64,000 nt of DNA from Pseudomonas sp. MYb327 (GTDB lineage Bacteria; Pseudomonadota; Gammaproteobacteria; Pseudomonadales; Pseudomonadaceae), in NCBI RefSeq assembly GCF_040438925.1, contig NZ_CP159258.1:2680001-2744000 (forward strand), written 5' to 3'. The translations under genes and the position numbers were made by a program. Positions 27,040-37,121 of the stretch are shown here, in pieces (within the stretch, counting starts at the first letter, position 1; every line of letters begins with the position of its first letter). The notes beneath the pieces were generated by a model. It had not been told where the DNA came from. It did no database searches and was given only the letters and a program-made list of their open reading frames with translations.

Positions 27040-27906
27040 TCAGCGGCGCAGTGATAAAGCGTCGCGGTTCGGCGCTACGCCGAAAGCCTTCTTGTATTCT
27101 CGACTGAACTGAGAGGGGCTGGCGTATCCGGTCTCAAATGCGACACCTGTAACATTTGATGCTCCGGATGCGAGCAGCCGTCGAGCAGCGAGTAGCCTAA
27201 GTTGTCGCTGGTAAGCGAGCGGACTATGTGCAGTAACCGCCTTGAAATGTCGGTGGAACGACGTGACGCTCATACCGACATGAGCGGCAAGCCAATGCAC
27301 ACTCATCGGCTTATCGGCGTTCGCGCTGATCCAGTCTGCCGCGATTTTGATTTGTCCGAACCGGGTGTTGTGCATTCCAATTTGGCAGAGCCTGGAGCCT
27401 AGCGGACTTAACAATAGGCGGTAGTAGAACTCGCGCTCGAACTGGGAGCCAAGCACCTTAACCTCTGCTGGCGTGTCAAGCAGACCGATGAAGCGAACCA
27501 ACGGCTCGACAAAACTGCTATCGGCTTGGGCGATAGAGATAGCGCCCGCCTGCGGATACGGTTGGGTGGACTTGCTCATATCGAGAAGCAAGCCAGCGAC
27601 GATCCCTGCATCGAGCATTAATTCGACACTGATATAAGGTTTTTCCGGGCTCGCCTCTACCACTTCACTCACGAACGGTAACCCGACCGATGCCACTGCA
27701 CAGGTGCCCGGATGGCAGTCAAACGTGCTATCGGCAATGTTCATCCGCTTGGCGCCTTGCAGCAGCAGATAGAACTTCGGCGCAAATAGAGCCGGGGTCG
27801 GAGGAACCGGAGCATCTGTGGATCTGATTGTCAGTCGGGGAAGAGTGTTTGATAGATCGGCGCAACCGCGATGTCGGCTCACTATTGCGAGAAGATGTTC
27901 CAGCAT
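27040..27906 (-). CDS. AraC-family regulator with AraC_N-type sensor domain
   Basis: The 288-residue form starts at the ATG at 27906 (a GTG at 27930 is in frame). The N-terminal cupin-like AraC_N domain (about 15-170; FYLLLQGAKRMNIAD, FVSEVVEASPEKPYISVELMLD) precedes two HTHs at about 190-285 (SVHWLAAHVGMSVTSFHRHFKAVT and VTGVAFETGYASPSQFSREYKKAFG). It is divergent from the SnoaL-like gene at 28066, which it may control. Confidence 0.9.
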   Translation of the reverse strand: MLEHLLAIVSRHRGCADLSNTLPRLTIRSTDAPVPPTPALFAPKFYLLLQGAKRMNIADSTFDCHPGTCAVASVGLPFVSEVVEASPEKPYISVELMLDAGIVAGLLLDMSKSTQPYPQAGAISIAQADSSFVEPLVRFIGLLDTPAEVKVLGSQFEREFYYRLLLSPLGSRLCQIGMHNTRFGQIKIAADWISANADKPMSVHWLAAHVGMSVTSFHRHFKAVTAHSPLAYQRQLRLLAARRLLASGASNVTGVAFETGYASPSQFSREYKKAFGVAPNRDALSLRR

Positions 27907-28065
27907 GATGGCTATCGATCCTGGTCGCACTCGCGACAGGCCAGTGGTTTCTCAAACTAAAACAGTTGGTAGGATCAGGCAAGGCTTTAGCACTATCGAG
28001 GATGTGGTCGGGCCGGATGTTCGCGAAAGTGGAGGCATCCAATATAACCCTGGCTTAGAGGGCCG

Positions 28066-28539
28066 ATGATGTCAGACCAACCTTCTCGCTTGCAGCAATT
28101 CATGGACGAGGCGTCCATCCGGAACACCATTGCACGTTTCGCCGACAGCGCGACTCGCGCAGACCTCGCAATGTTTTACTCGGTTTGGGCAGATGATGGC
28201 GAATTCATCATTGGTCAAGCCCCTCACGGCCAGTACTCCAAAGGCCCAGACAACAACGTGGCGCTGCTTCACAAACTGCGCGCAGGCAAGGAGTTCTTCG
28301 TCCAATTCGCACTGCCGGGGGTGATTGTTATCGACGGTGATCAGGCAACTACCCGCACATTCGTGCATGAATCTGCACGCGGCCCAGGCGAGAAGTACTA
28401 CCGCAATCACTGCATTGCGTTCGATGTGCTGCAACGCTCGGGAGACGATTGGGTTTTCAAGAGCAGATCCTTTCAGTACCTCTGGCTCGACACCGAAGCG
28501 TTCTCCGGAACCGGATTCCCGCTATTTCCGGCGGCATAA
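28066..28539 (+). CDS. SnoaL-like / NTF2-fold protein
   Basis: The 157-residue protein fits the NTF2-like (SnoaL_4) fold: EASIRNTIARFADSATRADLAMFYSVWADDGEF at the N terminus, and a C-terminal sheet with YYRNHCIAFDVLQRSGDDWVFKSR. Proteins of this fold include ring-hydroxylating dioxygenase small subunits, isomerases and cyclases; no specific activity can be assigned. Two adjacent ATGs exist (28066 and 28069); GAGGG spacing favours the second. It is divergent from the AraC regulator. Confidence 0.8.
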   Translation: MMSDQPSRLQQFMDEASIRNTIARFADSATRADLAMFYSVWADDGEFIIGQAPHGQYSKGPDNNVALLHKLRAGKEFFVQFALPGVIVIDGDQATTRTFVHESARGPGEKYYRNHCIAFDVLQRSGDDWVFKSRSFQYLWLDTEAFSGTGFPLFPAA

Positions 28540-28607
28540 TGCCTGGCCTGACTACCTGATCCCTTTGACAGGGCTATTCATATGTCGAAACAGATGTGTT
28601 TTTTGGG

Positions 28608-29000
28608 CTACAGCGGGCGCGATGCAATCGACCCGCTTCCAACGATTTTCGCCCAGGCAATAAGGCACACGCGGGTTCTCAGAACGCTTACGAGTTTCGC
28701 AAACGCGTCAGCGGCCACGCTGTGATACCCATTGTTTCGGCGATACAGCACCACTCTGCGACCAGGCAACGATAGGATTGTCCGAAGCTCACGTAATCCA
28801 GCTTGCTCACGCACTATCGCGTCGAGAAGGATAGTCGCCAAGCGACATTGCTTGAGTACATTGTTCAAGATGGCAATCGAGTTAGCTTCCAGCACGATGT
28901 TCGGACTAAAACGTTGCTTCTGGCGCCAGGCATCCACCGCCATCCGTGTCATTCGGCCAAGTTCTCCCTGTCGCGACCGTTCGCTTTGGGTCGTAAGCAA
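28608..29000 (-). pseudogene. C-terminal remnant of a LysR regulator (CynR-like)
   Basis: Residues between about 28952 and 28674 (VLEANSIAILNNVLKQCRLATILLDAIVREQ and GRRVVLYRRNNGYHSVAADAFAKLV) match the second half of a LysR substrate-binding domain of the CynR branch. The HTH and first half are missing and the 5' side runs into a dispersed repeat, so the gene is broken. Confidence 0.65.
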
Positions 29001-29009
29001 CCTTCTGTG

Positions 29010-29075
29010 ACTGGCAGCTATTGGCCGTTTTTTGCCGGTGCTGACCGGCTGCTTTGGGTCGACCTCTGCCGGTCA
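29010..29075. repeat. Dispersed intergenic repeat, copy 2
   Basis: AGCTATTGGCCGTTTTTTGC followed by CGGTGCTGACCGGCTGCTTT and a GCCGGTCAT end. It shares the order TTGGCCG / TGCCGGT / CCGGCTG with the copy at 35110-35185 and lies where the LysR remnant breaks off. Confidence 0.45.
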
Positions 29076-29206
29076 TATCCTAGGGACGTACAGGTCAAAT
29101 TCGGTCCAAAGGAGCGTCAGATCGAATCCAAATAGCTGGGTAGATCTGGGAAAGGCAACGGCGAGATGAGCTAGGCTTCCGGCATCATTACTCAAGGACG
29201 ACCGTC

Positions 29207-29425
29207 ATGCCCGATAACTCAAATTGCAAAATCGCCACAGCGGACGCTCTGACATTGCTCCTCCACAATCAGCACGCCATATGTGCAGCGATAGAAGAAA
29301 TAACCAAGTGGCTGTCAGAAAATGGGGTCGGCAGTGTCGCCGCTAATGCGATATCGGCAATGGAAACGCTGGACACAAATGCTCAAGCCATCACAGATTC
29401 CATTATGAGGGTACGCCAGTGTTAG
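29207..29425 (+). CDS. Small helical protein of unknown function
   Basis: The 72-residue product has no signal peptide or membrane segment, is probably alpha-helical, and has AAGGACG at a good distance before the ATG. No family is recognised. The neighbourhood (broken LysR gene, repeats, recombinase) is accessory. Confidence 0.5.
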   Translation: MPDNSNCKIATADALTLLLHNQHAICAAIEEITKWLSENGVGSVAANAISAMETLDTNAQAITDSIMRVRQC

Positions 29426-29459
29426 ATCACTCAGTGAGGTCCAGGGCTGCTCTCTAATT

Positions 29460-29486
29460 TGAATGGCCCCCTGACTTTTAGACACA
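29460..29486. mobile_element. Possible IS3-type end remnant
   Basis: TGAATGGCCCCCTGACTTTT followed by AGACAC resembles the terminal repeat style of IS3-family elements (a run of C's, then CTGA and TTTAGACA). No transposase is nearby, so at most a scar remains. This is a visual resemblance only. Confidence 0.25.
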
Positions 29487-29508
29487 ATTGACTGATAGAG
29501 GGACGGAT

Positions 29509-29534
29509 AGCGACGGTCTGGCACGACCGTCGCT
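29509..29534. terminator. Perfect 10-bp hairpin after the recombinase gene
   Basis: AGCGACGGTC-TGGCAC-GACCGTCGCT lies eight bases past the recombinase stop codon. It lacks a T run on either strand. It could be a terminator or, given the recombinase, part of a recombination site. Confidence 0.45.
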
Positions 29535-29542
29535 GTGAATGG

Positions 29543-30163
29543 TCACACCTCCGTCTGCTCCGCCATTTCCAAGGCATCATCGACTTCGATTCCCAAGTAC
29601 CTGACAGTGCTTTCAAGCTTTGTATGACCAAGCAGGAGTTGGACCGCTCTCAAGTTCTTCGTCCTGCGATAAATCAACGAAGCCTTGGTTCTCCGTAGCG
29701 TGTGAGTGCCATACATGGTTGGGTCAAGGCCGATGGTTGTCACCCACGCTTTGACTATTCGAGCGTATTGCCTGGTGGATAAATGCTCCGAAGCGTGCAA
29801 GCGGCTCGGAAACAAGAAATCCTCACTGCGGAGACGCGCCTGGCGCATCCACGCTTCCAGAACCGTTCGGGTCTGTTCAGTGATTTCAAATTGCACTGGG
29901 TGTTGAGTTTTCTGCTGCATCACGATGGCCCGTGACGACACATGCTCCCCATGGGCAATGTCTCGGACCCGCAATTTAGTTAAGTCACAGGCACGCAGCT
30001 TGCTATCGATGGCCAGATTGAATAGCGCCAAATCACGCGTCTTCTCAGCAAGCTGAAGTCTTATTCGGATAGCCCAGATATCTCTGACGCGGAGCGGGGC
30101 TTTCTGACCGACAAGCTTTCCCTTGTTCCAAGGCTGATGGCGGTATCTAGCAACAGTGTTCAT
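29543..30163 (-). CDS. Short tyrosine recombinase (integrase-like, FimB size)
   Basis: The 206-residue protein consists of little more than the catalytic domain. The tyrosine-recombinase residues are present: Arg in AIDSKLRACDLTKLRV, Lys in the QQKTQHPVQFEIT hairpin, HTLRRTKAS (H-x-x-R), LLGHTKLESTVRY with the second His, and the Tyr in YLGI. It lacks the N-terminal core-binding domain of phage integrases, like FimB/FimE-type inverters. No phage or island cargo adjoins it, and its target site is not known. Confidence 0.88.
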   Translation of the reverse strand: MNTVARYRHQPWNKGKLVGQKAPLRVRDIWAIRIRLQLAEKTRDLALFNLAIDSKLRACDLTKLRVRDIAHGEHVSSRAIVMQQKTQHPVQFEITEQTRTVLEAWMRQARLRSEDFLFPSRLHASEHLSTRQYARIVKAWVTTIGLDPTMYGTHTLRRTKASLIYRRTKNLRAVQLLLGHTKLESTVRYLGIEVDDALEMAEQTEV

Positions 30164-30699
30164 GGCTCGACCTCCACGTTAAGGGAAGACAAGGGTGGAT
30201 CGGTCGCAACGGCTGGTGGTGGCTATCAGCCGCATAGCTGCCTGCAAAGGCATAAATCGACCCATAGCTGCCCTTCGCGAAGGGCGGAGGTCGGCCGTTC
30301 TCTGCCTGTCGACTCTTGTGTGTGCATTGGTCAACCGTATGCAAACGGCGGTCACCGCGAATGCAAATGTCTTGTGAGTGGCAATGGATTGGGTGGCCAT
30401 GTGCGATGCAATTAAGCGTTTAGGAACACTTGAGAACTCACCGAACTCGACGTGTCGCATGAGGCTAAACGCTCCACGACGACCTCTTCGCTTCGATAAA
30501 AGAGGCCGACCTGCGTTGCTGCCTGCCTGAGCGTGGACCGGATCAATGAGAGATCGCTGTCCAAGTGTTTGTAGAATGGGCGTCAAAGTGCGCGTGGAAT
30601 CCGCAGACCAACTTGCGCACAGAGGCTAAACCCCTTGAAACATTGGTTTTGGGGGGTTATCAGAGAGGGAGATAGAATTGTGTCAAAGTCGAAAAACCG
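30164..30699. other. Gene-poor intergenic stretch between the recombinase and nap
   Basis: No coding frame with a believable start or family match is visible in these 530 bases. A TTCGCGAAGGGCGGAGGTCG segment near 30275 resembles the dispersed intergenic repeats of this window. The upstream region of the recombinase lies here and may hold its site. Confidence 0.4.
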
Positions 30700-30745
30700 G
30701 CGCGGTTATGCCGCTTGACGGCAATACGCCGGGAAAACCCGGCGG
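30700..30745 (-). terminator. Double hairpin ending the nap operon
   Basis: On the minus strand CGCCGGG-TTTT-CCCGGCG (30727-30743) is followed by TGCCG-TCAAG-CGGCA and, after GCGCCGG, by TTTTT. It begins about nine bases past the napC stop. Confidence 0.65.
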
Positions 30746-30751
30746 GGTCGG

Positions 30752-31348
30752 CTACCAGCCTTTGACCCCGCTCATGTCGGGCAGCTTGTGGGCAATGCCC
30801 TTATGACAGTCAATACAGGTGGCCTGCCCGCTGGCCAGTGATGTGGAATGCATATTGGCGGCGCGTTTGCCCTGACGGGTAAAGTCCATGAATTCAAAGT
30901 TATGGCAATTGCGGCATTCTCGGGAGTCGTTTGCCTTGAGCCGCCCCCACTCGTGCTCGGCCAGTTCACGGCGCATATCGAGAAATTTTTCCCGGGTATC
31001 GATCGTTCCGAACACCTTGCCCCACACCTCCTTGGAAGCCTGCATTTTGCGGGCAATCTTGTGCGTCCACTCATGCGGGACGTGACAGTCCGGACAGGTG
31101 GCTCGTACGCCGGAGCGATTGGTGTAGTGAATGGTTTCCTGTAGTTCGACAAAAACGTTGTCGCGCATTTCATGACAGGAAATGCAGAACTTCTCGGTAT
31201 TGGTGGCTTCCAGCGCAGTGTTGAAACCACCCCAGAAAATCACCCCGGCGATGAACCCGCCGAGTGTCAGAAAGCCCAGGCTGTAATGCACGCTGGGGCG
31301 ACGCAGAATGCCCCAATAGTCTTTGAGCAGCGCACGCAAGGATTTCAT
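30752..31348 (-). CDS. napC: NapC, membrane-anchored tetraheme quinol dehydrogenase
   Basis: NapC takes electrons from the quinol pool and passes them to NapB/NapA in the periplasm. The 198-residue protein has one N-terminal membrane anchor (about 20-42) and four CxxCH heme sites: CISCH, CPDCH, CRNCH and CIDCH. The length is normal for the NapC/NirT family. It is the last gene of napEDABC and starts 10 bp after napB. Confidence 0.96.
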   Translation of the reverse strand: MKSLRALLKDYWGILRRPSVHYSLGFLTLGGFIAGVIFWGGFNTALEATNTEKFCISCHEMRDNVFVELQETIHYTNRSGVRATCPDCHVPHEWTHKIARKMQASKEVWGKVFGTIDTREKFLDMRRELAEHEWGRLKANDSRECRNCHNFEFMDFTRQGKRAANMHSTSLASGQATCIDCHKGIAHKLPDMSGVKGW

Positions 31349-31357
31349 GGCCTCTCC

Positions 31358-31849
31358 TTAAGGTTTCTGCTGGCCGTTGATTTCGTCTTGCAGCACCTGG
31401 TCAATGTTCTTGAAGTTGTTGCCCACCAGAGGCTTTACGTCTTTCTGTGGTACATGACACTGAGTACAGAAATACCGACGCGGCGAAACAGCGGCCAGCG
31501 CCTGACCATCACGGTCCATGTAGTGGGTGATACTGATCATCGGCGCCTGAGTGCGGGCACTATTGGCACGGCTGTGACAGGACAGGCACTTGTTGCTGTT
31601 CTTGTCGATCGGATACCCCCGAATACTGTGGGGGATGGTGGGCGGCTGGTCAGGATAATTACGCTCGCGCTTGAGGTCCTTGTTCTCGTCATCAGCCATC
31701 AGCGGTGCCGCAAACTCCTGGGTCAAGGTCCCTCCGGGTCGCCGGCCATCCGGCGCAGGAGCATCCAGCGGGTAATCGGGCTGAGCCGCGAATGCCAGTG
31801 GCACCCACAGCAACAGAGCAGCAAGCAAAGACAGCGAATGACTCTTCAT
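31358..31849 (-). CDS. napB: NapB, diheme cytochrome c subunit of periplasmic nitrate reductase
   Basis: The 163-residue precursor has a Sec signal peptide (residues 1-21, ending AFA-AQP) and two CxxCH heme motifs, CLSCH and CTQCH. It relays electrons from NapC to the NapA catalytic subunit. It starts 12 bp after napA. Confidence 0.96.
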   Translation of the reverse strand: MKSHSLSLLAALLLWVPLAFAAQPDYPLDAPAPDGRRPGGTLTQEFAAPLMADDENKDLKRERNYPDQPPTIPHSIRGYPIDKNSNKCLSCHSRANSARTQAPMISITHYMDRDGQALAAVSPRRYFCTQCHVPQKDVKPLVGNNFKNIDQVLQDEINGQQKP

Positions 31850-31860
31850 CTGAGCGCTCC

Positions 31861-34365
31861 TTATGCCGTCTTGATCAACTCAATCCTGATCGCACATTTT
31901 TTATAATCAGTCTGCTTGGAGATGGGGTCCGTCGCATCGAGAGTGACCTTGTTGATCAGCTTGTTGGCATCGAAGAACGGTACGAACACCAGGCCTTGGG
32001 GTGGCTTGTTGCGCCCTCGGGTTTCAATGCGCGCACGCATCTCACCGCGTCGGCTGATCAGCTTCACTTCGCTGCCTCGACGGGCATTCAAGGCTTTGGC
32101 ATCGGCCGGGTGCATGTAGACCAACGCGTCGGGGACAGCCTTATGAAGTTCCTCGACACGCTGGGTCATGGACCCGGTGTGCCAGTGCTCAAGCACTCGT
32201 CCGGTGCTCAACCAGAATGGAAACTCCGCGTCGGGGGTTTCCGCAGGGGGTTCGTAGGGCAGCGCGAAGATAATCGCCTTCTTGTCGGGATAGCCATAGA
32301 ACTGCACACCGCTGCCCTTCTCCACGTAGGGGTCATAGCCTTCCCGGAAACGCCAGCGTGTTTCCTTGCCATCGACGACGGGCCATCGCAACCCTCGTTC
32401 GGTGTGATAGAGATCGAACGGGGCGAGGTCATGACCGTGGCCACGGCCGAATTGGGCATATTCTTCGAACAAGCCTTTTTGCAGGTAAAAACCAAAATCC
32501 CGGGCCTCATCATTTTTATAGCCCGCCGCCATCTGATCAAGCGGGAACTGATCGACCTGACCGTTCTTGAACAACACCTCGTACAGGGTTTTGCCCTTGT
32601 ACTGCGGTGAGGCAGACAATATTTCCTCGGACCAGACCTCGTCCGTTTTAAAGCGTTTGGAAAACTCCACCAGTTGCCAGAGATCGGACTTGGCGTCACC
32701 CGGCGCCGAAACCAATTGATGCCAGAACTGCGTACGTCGTTCCGCGTTGCCGTAAGCGCCCTCTTTCTCGACCCACATCGCGGTGGGCAGAATCAGATCG
32801 GCCGCCTGGGCCGAGACGGTGGGATACACATCCGAGACAATCACAAAGTTCTCGGGATTGCGCCAACCCGGCAACACTTCCTGCATGATATTGGGGCCGG
32901 CCTGCATGTTGTTGCTGGCCATCGTCCAATACACATTGAGCACGCCGTCCTTGAGCATTCGGCTCTGCTGCACGGCATGGAACCCGACTTTTTCGTTGAT
33001 GGTGCCCGGCGGCAGTTTCCAGATTTTCTCCGCCGTGGCGCGATGCTTTGGATTGGTGACCACCAGATCAGCGGGCAAGCGATGGGAGAAGGTCCCCACT
33101 TCCCGCGCCGTGCCGCAAGCCGAAGGCTGCCCCGTCAGGGAGAAAGGACTGTTGCCCGGCTCGCTGATTTTACCGGTCAGCAGGTGGATGTTGTAAATCA
33201 GGTTATTGGCCCAGACGCCCCGCGTGTGCTGGTTAAAGCCCATGGTCCAGAAGGAGACCACCTTGCGCTTCGGGTCGGCATACAGCTCGGCCAAGGCCTT
33301 GAGTTGCTCGGTCGGTACGCCGGTTTCCTTGGCGGTGCGCTCAAGGGTGTAAGGTTTTACGAACGCCGCGAATTGCTCAAAGTCGATGTCACTCCAGGTG
33401 TTCGCCTTGGCCGCATTACTGGCCTTCATCTCCAGTGGATTATCAGGACGCAGGCCGTAGCCGATGTCATCCGTACCTTTGGCAAACCTGGTGTGTTTGC
33501 TGACAAAGTCTTTGTTGACCGAACCGCTTTCAATGATGTGGTTGGCTATGTAATTGAGGATAAACAGGTCCGTCTGTGGCTTGAACACCATGGGGATGTC
33601 AGCCAACTCAAAACTGCGATGCTCGAAGGTCGACAGTACGGCCACCTTGACGTTGGGCTGACTCAATCGGCGATCCGCCACCCGGCTCCAAAGTATCGGG
33701 TGCATCTCCGCCATGTTTGAGCCCCACAGCACGAACGCATCGGTGACTTCAATATCGTCATAACACCCCATCGGCTCATCCATACCGAAGGTACGCATAA
33801 AGCCCATGACCGCTGAGGCCATGCAATGACGCGCATTGGGGTCAATGTTATTGGAGCGAAAACCCGCCTTCATCAACTTGTTGGCCGCGTACCCTTCCCA
33901 GACGGTCCACTGACCTGATCCGAACATGGCGATTGACTCGGAGCCCTTGTTTTTTATCGCCTCCTTGAACTTCAACTCCATCACATCAAACGCTTGATCC
34001 CAGGACACCGGTTGAAACTCGCCTTGCTTGTCATATTGCCCGTTGGTCATGCGCAACAGCGGCTGGGTCAGGCGATCAACGCCGTACATGATTTTCGACA
34101 GGAAATAGCCTTTGACGCAGTTCAATCCGCGATTGACCTCGGCTTTCACATCACCATGAGTGGCGACCACCCGATTGTCCTTGGTCGCCACCATGACGCT
34201 GCACCCGGTTCCGCAAAAACGGCAAGGCGCTTTATTCCAGTCCAGGGCCACCCGGTCTTCTTCGGTGATCAGGTTGCTGGCAGAGGTAAACACCGGGAGC
34301 CCCGCCGCCGCTGCGGCGATCCCGGCAGCCTGGGCTTTGACAAACTCGCGTCGAGTCATAGGCAT
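31861..34365 (-). CDS. napA: NapA, catalytic molybdoprotein of periplasmic nitrate reductase
   Basis: NapA reduces nitrate to nitrite in the periplasm with a bis-MGD molybdenum centre and one [4Fe-4S] cluster. The 834-residue precursor starts with a twin-arginine signal ([12 protein letters not shown]). The cluster cysteines are C48, C51, C55 and C83 (CRFCGTGC and NCVKGYF), and the Mo ligand is C181 in [11 protein letters not shown]. Length and all key residues are normal, so it is probably active. It overlaps napD by 10 bases. In pseudomonads Nap serves redox balancing or aerobic denitrification. Confidence 0.97.
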   Translation of the reverse strand: MPMTRREFVKAQAAGIAAAAAGLPVFTSASNLITEEDRVALDWNKAPCRFCGTGCSVMVATKDNRVVATHGDVKAEVNRGLNCVKGYFLSKIMYGVDRLTQPLLRMTNGQYDKQGEFQPVSWDQAFDVMELKFKEAIKNKGSESIAMFGSGQWTVWEGYAANKLMKAGFRSNNIDPNARHCMASAVMGFMRTFGMDEPMGCYDDIEVTDAFVLWGSNMAEMHPILWSRVADRRLSQPNVKVAVLSTFEHRSFELADIPMVFKPQTDLFILNYIANHIIESGSVNKDFVSKHTRFAKGTDDIGYGLRPDNPLEMKASNAAKANTWSDIDFEQFAAFVKPYTLERTAKETGVPTEQLKALAELYADPKRKVVSFWTMGFNQHTRGVWANNLIYNIHLLTGKISEPGNSPFSLTGQPSACGTAREVGTFSHRLPADLVVTNPKHRATAEKIWKLPPGTINEKVGFHAVQQSRMLKDGVLNVYWTMASNNMQAGPNIMQEVLPGWRNPENFVIVSDVYPTVSAQAADLILPTAMWVEKEGAYGNAERRTQFWHQLVSAPGDAKSDLWQLVEFSKRFKTDEVWSEEILSASPQYKGKTLYEVLFKNGQVDQFPLDQMAAGYKNDEARDFGFYLQKGLFEEYAQFGRGHGHDLAPFDLYHTERGLRWPVVDGKETRWRFREGYDPYVEKGSGVQFYGYPDKKAIIFALPYEPPAETPDAEFPFWLSTGRVLEHWHTGSMTQRVEELHKAVPDALVYMHPADAKALNARRGSEVKLISRRGEMRARIETRGRNKPPQGLVFVPFFDANKLINKVTLDATDPISKQTDYKKCAIRIELIKTA

Positions 34366-34622
34366 GTGCTTTCTCCCGTCACATCGAGAGTCTCGTGATA
34401 AACGAGGGCGGCATTGAGCACACCCGGCAAGCCGTTGATCTCACTGATGCGCCGGGAAATCTCACTTTCATCCTCCATCTCCAGCACCACAACCAGCTTG
34501 CCGGCGGGACTTTCCTGGTGCAGTTCAACGCCTTCGAGCAACCGCAAGTTGGCTTTCACCGCCTCGAACAATTCAGGGTGGGCAAGGACCACCAGACTGG
34601 CAATATGCAGCGTCTTTTCCAT
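34356..34622 (-). CDS. napD: NapD, chaperone for NapA maturation
   Basis: The ATG at 34622 with GGGGAG eight bases before it gives an 88-residue product beginning [12 protein letters not shown], the usual NapD start. NapD binds the NapA twin-arginine signal and delays export until the cofactor is in. It overlaps the napA start by 10 bases. Confidence 0.93.
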   Translation of the reverse strand: MEKTLHIASLVVLAHPELFEAVKANLRLLEGVELHQESPAGKLVVVLEMEDESEISRRISEINGLPGVLNAALVYHETLDVTGESTCL

Positions 34623-34661
34623 GACCCGTACTCCCCGTCTTTTGCTAAAGATGGACAACGA

Positions 34662-34829
34662 TCAATTAGGTGGACCAGGAGGGCCGAGCAGCATTTGCAG
34701 AAACCAGACAAAGAAGCCGTAACCACCCACTATCGCCACGGACAGCAATGGAAAAAAAATGACAATCAGAAAAAAGAACAGGCGGGTTTCTTTGCGCGCG
34801 CGCTGTGGAGAGTCATCCGTTAGTGGCAT
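34662..34829 (-). CDS. napE: NapE, small membrane protein of the nap operon
   Basis: The ATG at 34829 has AGGAG eight bases upstream; the 55-residue product has one long hydrophobic segment (LFFFLIVIFFPLLSVAIVGGYGFFVWF) typical of NapE. Its role is not well defined. It is the first gene of napEDABC. No clear Anr/Fnr box (TTGAT-N4-ATCAA) was found in the bases upstream. Confidence 0.9.
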   Translation of the reverse strand: MPLTDDSPQRARKETRLFFFLIVIFFPLLSVAIVGGYGFFVWFLQMLLGPPGPPN

Positions 34830-35280
34830 GCTGATCACTCCTGCCAAACTTTGAATTCAGCCTAGACGGCCCACATCACAAATTCCACGAAACGGATTAA
34901 CGGCAGAGCTAAGGAAGGTCTGAGCCAAGAGACAGATATTTTCAGATGGCGAGTCGAAGGACAGGCTGACACAACCAATTCAAGCTCACGTGACCGGCGG
35001 CAAGCGAGAAGCGGAGGGAGGTAACAGGTAGTATCGACCCAAATTTGATGTTTTCCCCAGTCAACTGGAGCCCAACCCATTAGCGACGCCATATCGCTGA
35101 TATTGCATTTTTTGAAAATCGAGCGTCCACTTTTGGCCGATTACTGCCTGTCGCAACCGGCTGAAAGCGGCCACAAGCAGCCTTTCAACGCTGCCCAAAG
35201 AAACAAACTCGACGTATCCCGCTGAAAGACAAGATTGAAAAGGAGTTCGAAGAAAAACCGATTGTCAGCAAATTGGAGAA
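34830..35280. other. Intergenic stretch upstream of napE
   Basis: No gene is seen here. It holds the napE promoter region and a copy of the dispersed intergenic repeat (35110-35185). A good Shine-Dalgarno site at its right end serves the small frame at 35281. Confidence 0.4.
35110..35185. repeat. Dispersed intergenic repeat, copy 3
   Basis: CCACTTTTGGCCGATTACTG, CCTGTCGCAACCGGCTGAAA and GCGGCCACAAGCAGCC follow one another. The order matches the copies at 26795 and 29010 (TTGGCCGATT, then TGCCGGT/TGCCTGT, then CCGGCTG and a GCGGCCA or GCGGACA element). Confidence 0.45.
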
Positions 35281-35370
35281 ATGATGAACACTGTCATCGA
35301 TAGCGTGAAATCAACCGGCCGCCGACTACACGAACGCTGGAACAGGGTCACTGACAAGCGCGCGAAGTGA
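35281..35370 (+). CDS. 29-residue small ORF with strong ribosome site
   Basis: GGAG five bases before two adjacent ATGs opens a frame of 29 residues, very basic at the end (TGRRLHERWNRVTDKRAK), with a stop inside the right arm of a perfect hairpin. It may be a real micropeptide or the leftover start of a lost gene. No family is recognised. Confidence 0.35.
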   Translation: MMNTVIDSVKSTGRRLHERWNRVTDKRAK

Positions 35371-35377
35371 CCCTGTT
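35341..35377. terminator. 12-bp perfect hairpin, probable terminator
   Basis: AACAGGGTCACT pairs with AGTGACCCTGTT around 13 bases. It covers the end of the 29-residue frame and faces the end of the VOC gene at 35427, so it may serve both directions. Confidence 0.6.
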
Positions 35378-35426
35378 CCTCTGGACGATTTACCGGTCAA
35401 GCAGGAATGCACAGCGCCTATGAGCC

Positions 35427-35810
35427 TTACATAGCCTTGAAGCAGTACGCAGCCAGCTTGTTACCGTCCAGGTCCCGCGCGTAAGCCGCATAGGCGTTGG
35501 GGGCCCAGCCTCGCGGACCCGGAGCACCTTCATCGGCACCGCCACTGGCCAGTGCGGCGGCGTGGAAAGCATCAATGGCGGCACGATTCGGCGCTTCGAA
35601 GCTAACGGTGATCCCGTTACCGACGCTGGCAGGCGCGCCATTGGCGGGTTTGAGCACGAAGAAGGACGGGGCGTTTTCGCCCCAGATTGAGCCATTGTCA
35701 TCCAGATCGGCGATGCGTTTCTGGCCGAGTGTGGCGAGCACAGTGTCATAGAAACGGCGGGCGTTCTGCAGGTTGTTGGTACCAACGGTGACGTGGGTGA
35801 AGATGCTCAT
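35427..35810 (-). CDS. VOC (glyoxalase/bleomycin-resistance fold) protein
   Basis: The ATG at 35810 gives a 127-residue product starting MSIFTHVTVGTNNLQNARRFYD, the normal VOC start; the longer open frame (to 35888) has no support. The repeated beta-alpha-beta-beta-beta fold is evident, ending YARDLDGNKLAAYC. A role is not clear, but small VOC proteins often detoxify or isomerise small molecules. It lies 78 bp behind the formaldehyde dehydrogenase gene on the same strand. Confidence 0.85.
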   Translation of the reverse strand: MSIFTHVTVGTNNLQNARRFYDTVLATLGQKRIADLDDNGSIWGENAPSFFVLKPANGAPASVGNGITVSFEAPNRAAIDAFHAAALASGGADEGAPGPRGWAPNAYAAYARDLDGNKLAAYCFKAM

Positions 35811-35888
35811 CTTGATGCTCTCTTGATAAAAACAGGATGGATGGGTGTGTAGTGTTGCCCGTGCGCGCTCGACGCCAGGGCGCTTCAA

Positions 35889-37040
<1,152 letters not shown>

Positions 37041-37121
37041 CTATGCAGAAGCGGTAAAAATCAGTAGTGAGAGAGCGTTGCGACGTTACATGGCGGCGGG
37101 CATCCTTGCCCTCGAAACTGG

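Noticed and set aside
32674..33720. 348-codon plus-strand frame opposite napA
   Set aside because: NapA on the minus strand is complete with all ligands; the plus frame has no recognisable domain.
34830..35100. Anr/Fnr box before napE
   Set aside because: No TTGAT-N4-ATCAA or close variant was seen at a usable distance; the isolated TTGATG near 35045 lacks the second half.
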